Shown: positions 22,586 to 27,421 of the stretch, piece by piece
How the letters are laid out: each line of letters begins with the position of its first letter
Numbering within the stretch: position 1 is the stretch's first letter
Source: a virus
Virus record (IMG/VR): IMGVR_UViG_3300025102_000222
Coordinates: 1-27,421 of that record
Reading direction: 5' to 3' (one strand)
Length of the DNA stretch: 27,421 nt
Position numbers and translations under genes: made by a program
Notes under the pieces: model-generated
Told to the model about the DNA's origin: nothing
The model's database searches: none
Seen by the model: only the letters and a program-made list of their open reading frames with translations

Positions 22586-22901
22586 GGCAAAGGGTAGGAG
22601 ACTACAGCAGTGGGTAAGAACTAAACTTATAGAAATGTTAGAGGTTCACCCTGAGGATGTAGAGTCTAGATCAATGGGTGCAGGTGGTGAGGATATCATC
22701 ATGGCACGTGCAGCTAGACAAAAGTTTCCTTTCAGTGTAGAATGCAAGAACACAGAGAGACTAAACGTTTGGGATGCATACGACCAAGCGTGTGCTAACT
22801 CTGGTGATTACGAACCAATTCTCTTCATAAAAAAGAATGGCAGACGACCTCTCGTTGTCCTCGATGCGGAAAGCTTTATTGGATCCCAGCGACATGAATG
22901 A
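22566..22901 (+). CDS. PD-(D/E)XK nuclease, Holliday-junction-resolvase-like
   Basis: A 111-residue protein from ATG 22566 (an in-frame GTG at 22551 is less likely). The nuclease core is clear: RSMGAGGEDIIM with D43 followed by FSVECKNTE with E59-x-K61, the D-x15-E-x-K pattern, and a C-terminal strand (EPILFIKKNGRRPLVVLDAE). The size and Lys/Arg-rich N-terminal helix (RVQSAKAKGRRLQQWVRTKL) fit archaeal Hjc or VRR-type resolvases. It could cut branched DNA at recombination intermediates, complementing UvsX. T4 instead uses gp49, an unrelated fold. Overlaps both neighbours. Confidence 0.75.
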   Translation: MRVQSAKAKGRRLQQWVRTKLIEMLEVHPEDVESRSMGAGGEDIIMARAARQKFPFSVECKNTERLNVWDAYDQACANSGDYEPILFIKKNGRRPLVVLDAESFIGSQRHE

Positions 22902-23130
22902 CTGGAGATACTCTGAAGAGCGTATGCAACTTCGTGCTGAAGTATTTCGTGCGTTGTCTCATCACCTAAATGATCATTGCAGACTTGTATATGAGTTTTG
23001 TCATGACTGGGTGAGTCAGGGTAACAAAACAACCATTGGAGTTGAACAAAGATTCCAAGAGTTCATTCGTAATCGTGCCGAAACTTTGTACACACTAACC
23101 CCCATGGAGGAACATGCAGAAAATTCTTAG
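22894..23130 (+). CDS. Small conserved-type protein, 78 aa
   Basis: A 78-residue helical protein (starts MNDWRYSEERMQLRAEVF). The start at 22894 overlaps the nuclease stop by eight bases; the frame is open to 22837 but deeper inside that gene. His, Cys and Trp residues (LSHHLNDHCRLVYEFCHDW) lie in the middle but do not form a known metal motif. Its 3' end overlaps the next gene by 17 bases. Function unknown. Confidence 0.65.
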   Translation: MNDWRYSEERMQLRAEVFRALSHHLNDHCRLVYEFCHDWVSQGNKTTIGVEQRFQEFIRNRAETLYTLTPMEEHAENS

Positions 23131-23353
23131 TCTCATGTCCATCTTTTCATTCGTAACTAGCGTAGGTGTAGTTGGCACTGCTGGTTATGTGTATGTAAAC
23201 CAAGACAAAATCAAAGAGAACATCAAAGAGCAGGTCACCAAAGGCGTTCAAGATGCTGTCGTAAGTAAATTCAATACACCTGCTCTGCCTAAAGCGACTG
23301 GTGGTGTGCTTCCTGCCATGCCTAAGGTCACTGGAGGAGCTATTCCATTCTAA
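23114..23353 (+). CDS. Small N-terminally anchored membrane protein, 79 aa
   Basis: A 79-residue protein with a hydrophobic N-terminus (ILSLMSIFSFVTSVGVVGTAGYVYV, about 4-28), either a TM anchor or an uncleaved signal. A charged helix (KIKENIKEQVTKGVQDAV) follows and then a Pro/Gly-rich tail with a short imperfect repeat, LPKATGGVLPAMPKVTGGAI. Similar membrane proteins with KEQ(V/I)-rich helices occur in cyanophages. Function unknown; an envelope or lysis role is possible. Confidence 0.7.
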   Translation: MQKILSLMSIFSFVTSVGVVGTAGYVYVNQDKIKENIKEQVTKGVQDAVVSKFNTPALPKATGGVLPAMPKVTGGAIPF

Positions 23354-23356
23354 ATA
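23349..23356 (+). promoter_or_regulatory. T4-late-type promoter, TCTAAATA
   Basis: TCTAAATA overlaps the stop of the preceding gene and ends 21 bases before the ATG at 23378, the same spacing as at 6266-6273. Confidence 0.5.
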
Positions 23357-23358
23357 CA

Positions 23359-23375
23359 GCCAGCTATATCCTGGC
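23359..23375 (+). other. Hairpin directly before the start codon
   Basis: GCCAG (23359-23363) and CTGGC (23371-23375) can pair around the seven-base loop CTATATC. The stem ends two bases before the ATG at 23378 and would cover the ribosome-binding region, where no Shine-Dalgarno sequence is visible. It could delay or tune translation of the holin candidate. Confidence 0.4.
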
Positions 23376-23377
23376 GT

Positions 23378-23884
23378 ATGACTGATAAGACACCAGATTC
23401 TCCTCCAGAAAAGGAGGAGAAACGAGGTTTGTTTGGTTTAGGTAAGAAGAAACCTGAGACTAAACTAGATAAGGATAAGAAAAAGGAAGAAGAGGATAAA
23501 GATCCTGATGAAAGAATGGCAGCGTTGTCTACGCTGGTTCGTCTAGGTATCTTGATTTGGTCAGGTGGTATTCTCACACTGGCATACGTCGATCTTCCAA
23601 AGGCACTCAATTTTCCTAAGCAGGATCTCGATCCGACTTTCATAGCCTCGGTCTTCACTGGGGTTTTAGCTACGTTCGGGGTTCAAACTGCTAAGAAAGG
23701 TGCCATGGCTAATGGTGGTGGTGGCATCACCAAGGCAGATATGGAACGTCTTATCGCTGCTGCAGCACAAACAGCACCTGCACAAACCATTCGTATTGAA
23801 CAAGCTCCGTTGACAATCGGAACTCAACCTCCTAATGTATCAGAAGATGGTGCCCCTCCCGTTGTGCCCCCTAAAAAATCGTGA
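23378..23884 (+). CDS. Two-TM membrane protein with charged N-terminus, holin candidate
   Basis: A 168-residue protein. Residues 1-48 are highly charged and disordered (Lys/Glu/Asp repeats such as KKPETKLDKDKKKEEEDK). Two TM helices follow: LVRLGILIWSGGILTLAYV (about 53-71) and PTFIASVFTGVLATFGVQT (about 86-104), separated by a short loop with two Pro. The C-terminal 60 residues are Ala/Gln/Pro-rich. Two TM helices with charged ends and late expression fit class II holins and similar proteins, but the long tail is unusual and no endolysin gene is adjacent. A membrane-associated virion or lysis-control protein is the alternative. Preceded by a late promoter and a hairpin; its stop overlaps the next start as GTGA. 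Confidence 0.65.
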   Translation: MTDKTPDSPPEKEEKRGLFGLGKKKPETKLDKDKKKEEEDKDPDERMAALSTLVRLGILIWSGGILTLAYVDLPKALNFPKQDLDPTFIASVFTGVLATFGVQTAKKGAMANGGGGITKADMERLIAAAAQTAPAQTIRIEQAPLTIGTQPPNVSEDGAPPVVPPKKS

Positions 23885-24012
23885 CTTTCGCTGATGTCCT
23901 TCTTTGGACAGCAATACCCTTTGTTCTATCCACAATATATTTCGGGATACGAAAGGGTCATAATAACTACTACGACTCAGAAGATTATGATGGAAATGGA
24001 ACGGCTCACTAG
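23881..24012 (+). CDS. Tiny membrane protein, 43 aa, overlapping zwf start
   Basis: A 43-residue ORF from GTG 23881 that overlaps the previous stop (GTGA): MTFADVLLWTAIPFVLSTIY, then FGIRKGHNNYYDSEDYDGN and GTAH. It has one TM helix (VLLWTAIPFVLSTIYFGI) and a polar tail rich in Tyr, Asp and Asn. The coupling, TM segment and regular composition argue for a gene rather than a shadow. Its last 26 bases overlap the zwf start. Function unknown. Confidence 0.65.
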   Translation: MTFADVLLWTAIPFVLSTIYFGIRKGHNNYYDSEDYDGNGTAH

Positions 24013-25330
24013 ACGCATCGTTATCTTCGGTGCGACTGGTGACCTTTGTAAGAGGAAACTTATTCCAGCACTGTACCAGTTGTGGAAGAAAGATCTTCTC
24101 CCTAAAGAACTTCTGATCGTAGGGTGCTCACGTCGTGAGTATACACGTGATACTTGGTTGGAATATATTGGAGACTACCCTTTAGAGTTTACTCACTGGT
24201 TAGATTTTCAATGTGCTGACCTTGATAAAAAAGAATCTCTGATGACACTGCACGATAAGAGTGCAGATACAACATATTTCTTATCTGTTCCACCGGAGAG
24301 ATACGAGAATGCAATCATCAACCTCAAGGAAGCAGGGTTTCTGGATGACCCTGACCACTCCAGAGTGGTTATCGAAAAACCCTTTGGATACGACTATAAA
24401 TCTGCTGATCATTTACAGTCAGTGGTGGAGCGACATATACGCGAGAAACAAGTTTATCGCATTGACCATTATCTTGGTAAAGATACTGTCAATAACATCC
24501 TTGCCACTCGGTTTGGCAATGTACTACTTGAACCACTCTGGAATCGCCAGTACATAGAAGAGGTTCAGATCTTTGCGACTGAAACTATTGGATGCGAAGG
24601 TAGATCACAATACTATGAAGACGCAGGTGTTGTACGTGACATGTTGCAGAACCACATGCTACAGGTTCTGTCTCTAATTGCGATGGAAGCACCGTGTCGT
24701 ATGAGTGCTGTCGAAATTCGTAGGGAGAAGGTAAAGGTTCTTGCTGCCGCACGTCTTGGTGGTAAGTTTATTACTGGTCAGTACCTAGGATACCGTGAAG
24801 AACAGGGTGTGGGTCCTGAGTCTATGACCCAAACTTATGTTGCAGGTGATATTTACATTGATAACTGGAGGTGGGAGGGTGTACCTTTCTACTTCATGAC
24901 AGGTAAGAAGATGCCTTATCAGTGTGTTGAGGTTGTTATCAAGTTGAAAGCACCACCTGTTGGACTGTTTGAGGGTGAAACTCCTGGTCGTATTGTGATG
25001 CGTCTGCAACCACATGCACACCTCGACATTCAGATTGATGTGAAGTCACCTGGACTTGGTGAAAATGTTGAGTTGGCAACACTCACTCACAGATATCCTG
25101 ACTGGTTGGGTGTAGATGGTTATGAAAAACTATTATATGATGCTCTTCATGGGGATCAATCTCACTTTGTTCATGCAGAAGAGGTGTTGGAATCATGGAG
25201 AATCGTTGACAATCTTCTTTGTACTGGTAAGCAGTGTCCTATCAGGACAGCACCATACGTTTACCATGAAGGACAGTGGGGACCAACTCATAAGACAGAC
25301 ATGATTACCAAATGGGACTATCCGGAATAG
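23987..25330 (+). CDS. zwf: Glucose-6-phosphate dehydrogenase
   Basis: Catalyses G6P + NADP+ to 6-phosphogluconolactone + NADPH, the entry to the oxidative pentose phosphate pathway. About 447 residues from ATG 23987 (MMEMERLTRR); ATGs at 23990 and 23996 are alternatives, and the open frame up to 23894 reads over the 43-aa gene and is not Zwf-like. The NADP-binding motif is IVIFGATGDLCKRKL near the N-terminus. The substrate motif with catalytic His is YRIDHYLGKDTVNNI, about 150 residues in, and the VVIEKPFG segment is also present. It is shorter than cyanobacterial Zwf (about 510 residues), mainly at the N-terminus, which fits the phage form. Supplies NADPH for dNTP synthesis by NrdAB together with Gnd. 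Confidence 0.96.
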   Translation: MMEMERLTRRIVIFGATGDLCKRKLIPALYQLWKKDLLPKELLIVGCSRREYTRDTWLEYIGDYPLEFTHWLDFQCADLDKKESLMTLHDKSADTTYFLSVPPERYENAIINLKEAGFLDDPDHSRVVIEKPFGYDYKSADHLQSVVERHIREKQVYRIDHYLGKDTVNNILATRFGNVLLEPLWNRQYIEEVQIFATETIGCEGRSQYYEDAGVVRDMLQNHMLQVLSLIAMEAPCRMSAVEIRREKVKVLAAARLGGKFITGQYLGYREEQGVGPESMTQTYVAGDIYIDNWRWEGVPFYFMTGKKMPYQCVEVVIKLKAPPVGLFEGETPGRIVMRLQPHAHLDIQIDVKSPGLGENVELATLTHRYPDWLGVDGYEKLLYDALHGDQSHFVHAEEVLESWRIVDNLLCTGKQCPIRTAPYVYHEGQWGPTHKTDMITKWDYPE

Positions 25331-25491
25331 CACACAGTGCAGCTAAATTTGCTGCACACGTTCTAAATAACCCTTATACTCTGGGTCTTATGGCGTGGGT
25401 ATTAGTTTTCGTTCCTGTCTTAGGTATGTGGGCAGTCCACAAATACGGATGGGAGCACTGGGAACCATTTACTAAGCGTCATGACACATAG
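25312..25491 (+). CDS. Small membrane protein between zwf and gnd, 33 or 59 aa
   Basis: The full frame from ATG 25312 gives 59 residues and overlaps zwf by 19 bases. A shorter form starts at ATG 25390 (MAWVLVFVPVLGMWAVHKYG, 33 residues). The TM helix (YTLGLMAWVLVFVPVLGMW in the long form) and a Trp/His-rich end (HKYGWEHWEPFTKRHDT) are common to both. I lean to the short form, because the region 25331-25389 holds a hairpin and a late-type promoter whose distance to ATG 25390 (20 bases) matches the other late promoters here. The amphipathic start of the long form (GIAHSAAKFAAHVLNN) could also be real. Overlaps the next gene by 11 bases. Confidence 0.55.
   Translation: MGLSGIAHSAAKFAAHVLNNPYTLGLMAWVLVFVPVLGMWAVHKYGWEHWEPFTKRHDT
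25337..25357 (+). other. Perfect 7-bp GC-rich hairpin after zwf
   Basis: GTGCAGC (25337-25343) pairs perfectly with GCTGCAC (25351-25357) around the seven-base loop TAAATTT. It begins six bases after the zwf stop. There is no T tract, so it is more likely a transcript-end-stabilising or processing hairpin than a full terminator. Confidence 0.5.
25362..25369 (+). promoter_or_regulatory. T4-late-type promoter, TCTAAATA
   Basis: TCTAAATA lies just after the post-zwf hairpin and ends 20 bases before ATG 25390. It could drive the small membrane genes and gnd. If the 59-aa frame is used it would instead be coding sequence. Confidence 0.4.
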
Positions 25492-25735
25492 GTGTACTGA
25501 AATCATCCCCGAACACACTGTGACAAAAGCAGAAGTACAGGAGATGATTGATGATGCCATCAGGCAGCACAATCGTAATGCATCAATGATTAGTATGGTC
25601 CTTGGGATTATATTTTTCGCCCTCTTTGCTGATGGATTCTTTAGAGTCATTGGTATGATTCCTCCCTTCCTGGGAATCGATGTCAATATTATCAAAGAAG
25701 TTGTACGGGAAGTTATTGAAAAAATTCAATCATGA
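25481..25735 (+). CDS. Small membrane protein before gnd, 84 aa
   Basis: An 84-residue protein: a charged helix (TKAEVQEMIDDAIRQHN), one strong TM segment (MISMVLGIIFFALFADGFF, about 36-54), a second weaker hydrophobic stretch with Pro (IGMIPPFLGI) and an amphipathic C-terminal helix (IIKEVVREVIEKIQ). The start overlaps the previous gene by 11 bases; a GTG at 25520 is an alternative. Its TGA overlaps the gnd start as ATGA, so it is made together with Gnd. Function unknown. Confidence 0.65.
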   Translation: MTHRCTEIIPEHTVTKAEVQEMIDDAIRQHNRNASMISMVLGIIFFALFADGFFRVIGMIPPFLGIDVNIIKEVVREVIEKIQS

Positions 25736-26769
25736 AAGTTGGAATCATTGGTCTAGGTAGGATGGGCGAGGGTATGTCTCGCCGCATGCTAGCAGCAGGC
25801 ATCGAAGTCCATGGATACAGAAACAACTACTCAAAAGCACAGGAACAATTTGAGAAGGGTTATCTTAGTGGGGTCACCACTTCTATTCAGACCCTGACTG
25901 AAGTAGTTCATCAATCAGATAGTCAGGTTGGCAAGGCACCTGGCATCTTCATGATGGTAGTCCCTGCAGAAAACGTTGAGGGAACCATCGATGAGTTACT
26001 ACAGTTTTGTGGTGAGGGTGATATTATTATTGATCACGGCAATAGCAACTTTGCGGATTCTCGACGGAGAGCAGAAAGGCTTTCTAAGTTGGGCATCCAA
26101 TATCTTGACTGTGGCACTAGTGGTGGTGTGTATGGTTTGGACCGTGGATACTGTCTTATGGTTGGTGGTTCAGATCATGCAGTATCCGTCTGCTCTCCAA
26201 TCTTTAGAGCACTCGCACCTGGTATTGCCTCTGCACCCCGTACAGATCCACTCACCCATGCAACCTCTGCAGAGTATGGGTGGTTACATTGCGGGGGTCC
26301 TGGAGCAGGTCACTTTGTGAAGATGGTCCACAACGGTGTGGAGTATGGTATAATGCAAGCGTATGCTGAAGGATTCAACATCCTAAATGCAGCAAACGAT
26401 GGTAGTTCTTATGTGAAAGAGGGTGATGCAGAGGTCGCTCCGATGGCGAATCCAAAGGACTACCAATACGATATTGACTGTGCTGAGGTCGCTGAGTTAT
26501 GGCGTCGTGGCAGCGTGGTTGGTAGTTGGTTATTGGATCTTACTGCGGATGTATATCGAAGCGATCCAAAGCTTGATAAGTTCCCTGGAGGAGTTTCCGA
26601 CTCCGGTGAGGGTCGCTGGACTGTTCATGCCGCTGTCGATCTGGGTGTCCCCGCTCCTGTTATTACTGAAGCGTTGTATCAACGTTTTGGTTCTCGTAAA
26701 CTGGGCGATTACGCGAACAGGGTACTGAACGGTATGCGTTATATGTTCGGTGGGCACAATGTTAGATAA
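25732..26769 (+). CDS. gnd: 6-phosphogluconate dehydrogenase, short form
   Basis: Oxidative decarboxylation of 6-phosphogluconate to ribulose-5-phosphate with reduction of NAD(P)+. A 345-residue protein of the short (about 300-340 residue) class seen in bacteria and cyanophages, not the 470-residue cyanobacterial form. The dinucleotide-binding motif is VGIIGLGRMGEGM at 3-15. The cofactor-binding strand is MMVVPAENVEG, the substrate segment DCGTSGGVYGLDRGYCLMVGG contains S-G-G, and the catalytic Lys is in GHFVKMVHNGVEYGIMQA. The end (YANRVLNGMRYMFGGH) matches the family. It follows zwf by two small membrane genes and completes the oxidative branch. Its 3' end overlaps the next gene by 11 bases. 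Confidence 0.95.
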   Translation: MKVGIIGLGRMGEGMSRRMLAAGIEVHGYRNNYSKAQEQFEKGYLSGVTTSIQTLTEVVHQSDSQVGKAPGIFMMVVPAENVEGTIDELLQFCGEGDIIIDHGNSNFADSRRRAERLSKLGIQYLDCGTSGGVYGLDRGYCLMVGGSDHAVSVCSPIFRALAPGIASAPRTDPLTHATSAEYGWLHCGGPGAGHFVKMVHNGVEYGIMQAYAEGFNILNAANDGSSYVKEGDAEVAPMANPKDYQYDIDCAEVAELWRRGSVVGSWLLDLTADVYRSDPKLDKFPGGVSDSGEGRWTVHAAVDLGVPAPVITEALYQRFGSRKLGDYANRVLNGMRYMFGGHNVR

Positions 26770-26953
26770 ATCTATTATATTAGTTGCATGTTTCACCCCA
26801 CTCGTAATAATTTTTATCGTTATGAAGTTAGCAGTGTGGGTTAGTGCAACCTGGTCTGAAGAGAAGTATGTCGAAGCAGAATCCAGAAAACAACACGGAC
26901 CTTATGTGGCAGATGCATATGCAGATGTTGACGAGGAGGAAGAGGAATATTGA
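26759..26953 (+). CDS. Single-TM protein with acidic tail, 64 aa
   Basis: A 64-residue protein from ATG 26759 (a GTG at 26750 would add three residues); it overlaps gnd by 11 bases. N-terminal TM helix (IILVACFTPLVIIFIVMKLAV, about 5-25), then a polar stretch (WSEEKYVEAESRKQ) and a strongly acidic end (DVDEEEEEY). The positive residues around the helix are few. I recall similar tiny membrane proteins near gnd in other cyanophages. Function unknown. Confidence 0.65.
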   Translation: MLDKSIILVACFTPLVIIFIVMKLAVWVSATWSEEKYVEAESRKQHGPYVADAYADVDEEEEEY

Positions 26954-26954
26954 A

Positions 26955-27095
26955 GTGGCAAGAATTATAGATGATGCGATTACTGATTACTACTCTTCTC
27001 TAGGTCTACCTGTTCCTAATTGGAAGACAAAAAAAGACCCTGAGTGGTGGACTAGATACCTTATAGACTTGGGTATTGAACCCCGTAATCCTTGA
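26955..27095 (+). CDS. Small soluble protein, 46 aa
   Basis: A 46-residue ORF from GTG 26955, one base after the preceding stop and behind a strong GAGGAAGAGG purine tract (in the acidic codons of the previous gene): MARIIDDAITDYYSSLGLPV then a Trp/Lys/Asp-rich end (NWKTKKDPEWWTRYLIDLG). The frame is open back to 26844 and has an ATG at 26868, but using these would overlap the previous gene by more than 80 bases. Overlaps the next TTG start (TTGA). Confidence 0.55.
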   Translation: MARIIDDAITDYYSSLGLPVPNWKTKKDPEWWTRYLIDLGIEPRNP

Positions 27096-27235
27096 ACTTA
27101 TTATTACGACCACTTGACAATGTAACTGACCCAGTTTGGAGTGTGATTATATCAATCATACTCCTTCTTGTTGCTGTTTTATATGTTGTGATCTATATAC
27201 TAAAGATTGACCAGAAGGAAAGTGGAGATCCCTAA
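27092..27235 (+). CDS. Tiny single-TM protein, 47 aa, TTG start
   Basis: A 47-residue ORF from TTG 27092, which overlaps the previous TGA as TTGA: MNLLLRPLDNVTDPVWSVII then a long hydrophobic helix (SVIISIILLLVAVLYVVIYIL) and a charged tail (KIDQKESGDP). A clear membrane protein and the pattern is familiar from T4-like cyanophages. Its 3' end overlaps the next gene by 14 bases. The rare start codon is the main uncertainty. Confidence 0.6.
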   Translation: MNLLLRPLDNVTDPVWSVIISIILLLVAVLYVVIYILKIDQKESGDP

Positions 27236-27421
27236 TATATCAGTAAGGGGTTTTGGTATTCCAACCTTACAGGTAGGACAACTGGACATCAGAGACATCA
27301 GAACGCAGTCACCACCTGCTTGGTCTGTCTCCCCACCCACCGCAGTGCCTATCTACCCACCAGTTACTGAGAGTGTGGGTGTTCCCATTGTCAATGTTCC
27401 TGGATGTGTTGAGGCACACAG
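27222..27421 (+). CDS. Virion-type protein, 3' partial
   Basis: The frame opens at GTG 27222 (MEIPNISVRGFGIPTLQ) and runs off the window. Visible 66 residues: a beta-type start, then a Pro-rich stretch (SPPTAVPIYPPVTESVGVP) ending IVNVPGCVEAH. The P-G-C-V-E-A-H end of this stretch is a motif I recognise from T4-like cyanophage virion proteins with repeated PP-V segments. A purine-rich AGAAGG lies just upstream. Function unknown; structural role likely. Confidence 0.6.
   Translation, partial: MEIPNISVRGFGIPTLQVGQLDIRDIRTQSPPAWSVSPPTAVPIYPPVTESVGVPIVNVPGCVEAH

Noticed and set aside
23894-23986. Upstream extension of the zwf frame (31 residues)
   Set aside because: This stretch codes in another frame for the 43-aa membrane protein (23881-24012), and the Rossmann motif follows directly on the ATGs at 23987-23996.
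26844-26954. Longer form of the 46-aa protein, from 26844 or from ATG 26868
   Set aside because: It would overlap the 64-aa membrane gene by more than 80 bases. The GTG at 26955 has a strong purine tract upstream and fits the chained-gene pattern.
1-27421. tRNA genes, CRISPR arrays, insertion sequences, integrase or attachment sites
   Set aside because: Gaps between genes are all under 100 bases and contain no cloverleaf, repeat array or terminal inverted repeats that I could see.

Overview
The window is a gene-dense piece of a T4-like marine cyanophage genome (cyanomyovirus; host probably marine Synechococcus or Prochlorococcus). Every gene I can support is on the + strand. Many neighbours overlap by 1 to 20 bases, and the non-coding gaps are all under 100 bases. 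The T4-type replication set (gp43 polymerase, UvsX, gp41 helicase, gp61 primase), class Ia ribonucleotide reductase (NrdA/NrdB), MazG, and the cyanobacterial-type pentose-phosphate genes zwf and gnd together fit only that phage group. No tRNA, CRISPR array, insertion sequence or integrase was found.

Layout. (1) 1-6265, replication block: 5'-truncated gp43, a 56-aa protein, a HxGH nucleotidyltransferase, uvsX, gene 41, mazG and a GT-A-type glycosyltransferase. A promoter with an extended -10 lies directly after gp43. (2) 6266-8799, a small accessory island: two diverged paralogues of the TRAP-transporter solute-binding protein DctP, both without signal peptide or permease partner. Between them sits a DUF2061-type membrane protein with its own near-consensus sigma-70 promoter. 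T4-late-type promoters precede each DctP-like gene and a rho-independent terminator closes the island. (3) 8822-16632, accessory and virion genes: a PP-loop ATPase, a possible nuclease-fold protein, a protein with a T4-style capsid-targeting peptide fused to what looks like a dead nucleotidyltransferase, two large basic low-complexity proteins, a virion protein with a SwmB-like Ig domain, and several small conserved cyanophage proteins, one resembling XhlA/holins. (4) 16644-21291: primase, nrdA, nrdB and a small gene. (5) 21358-23353: small proteins including an AbrB-like peptide, an SGNH-hydrolase-like protein and a PD-(D/E)XK nuclease. (6) 23378-27421: a two-TM membrane protein (holin candidate), zwf, gnd and several tiny membrane proteins, ending inside a virion-type gene.

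How it fits together. Zwf and Gnd drive the oxidative pentose phosphate pathway, giving NADPH and ribose-5-phosphate. NrdAB uses reducing power to make dNTPs, and gp43, gp41, gp61 and UvsX consume them, with MazG as a nucleotide-pool or alarmone hydrolase. Late-type octamers of the form (C/T/A)-T-A-A-A-T-A lie 21 to 28 bases before several start codons and mark the late units.

The parts most worth attention are the signal-less DctP pair with its three-promoter arrangement, the capsid-targeted pseudo-nucleotidyltransferase whose targeting peptide is dual-coding, the SwmB-like domain on a probable virion protein, the PP-loop enzyme without a glutaminase domain, and the hairpin plus late promoter directly after zwf.
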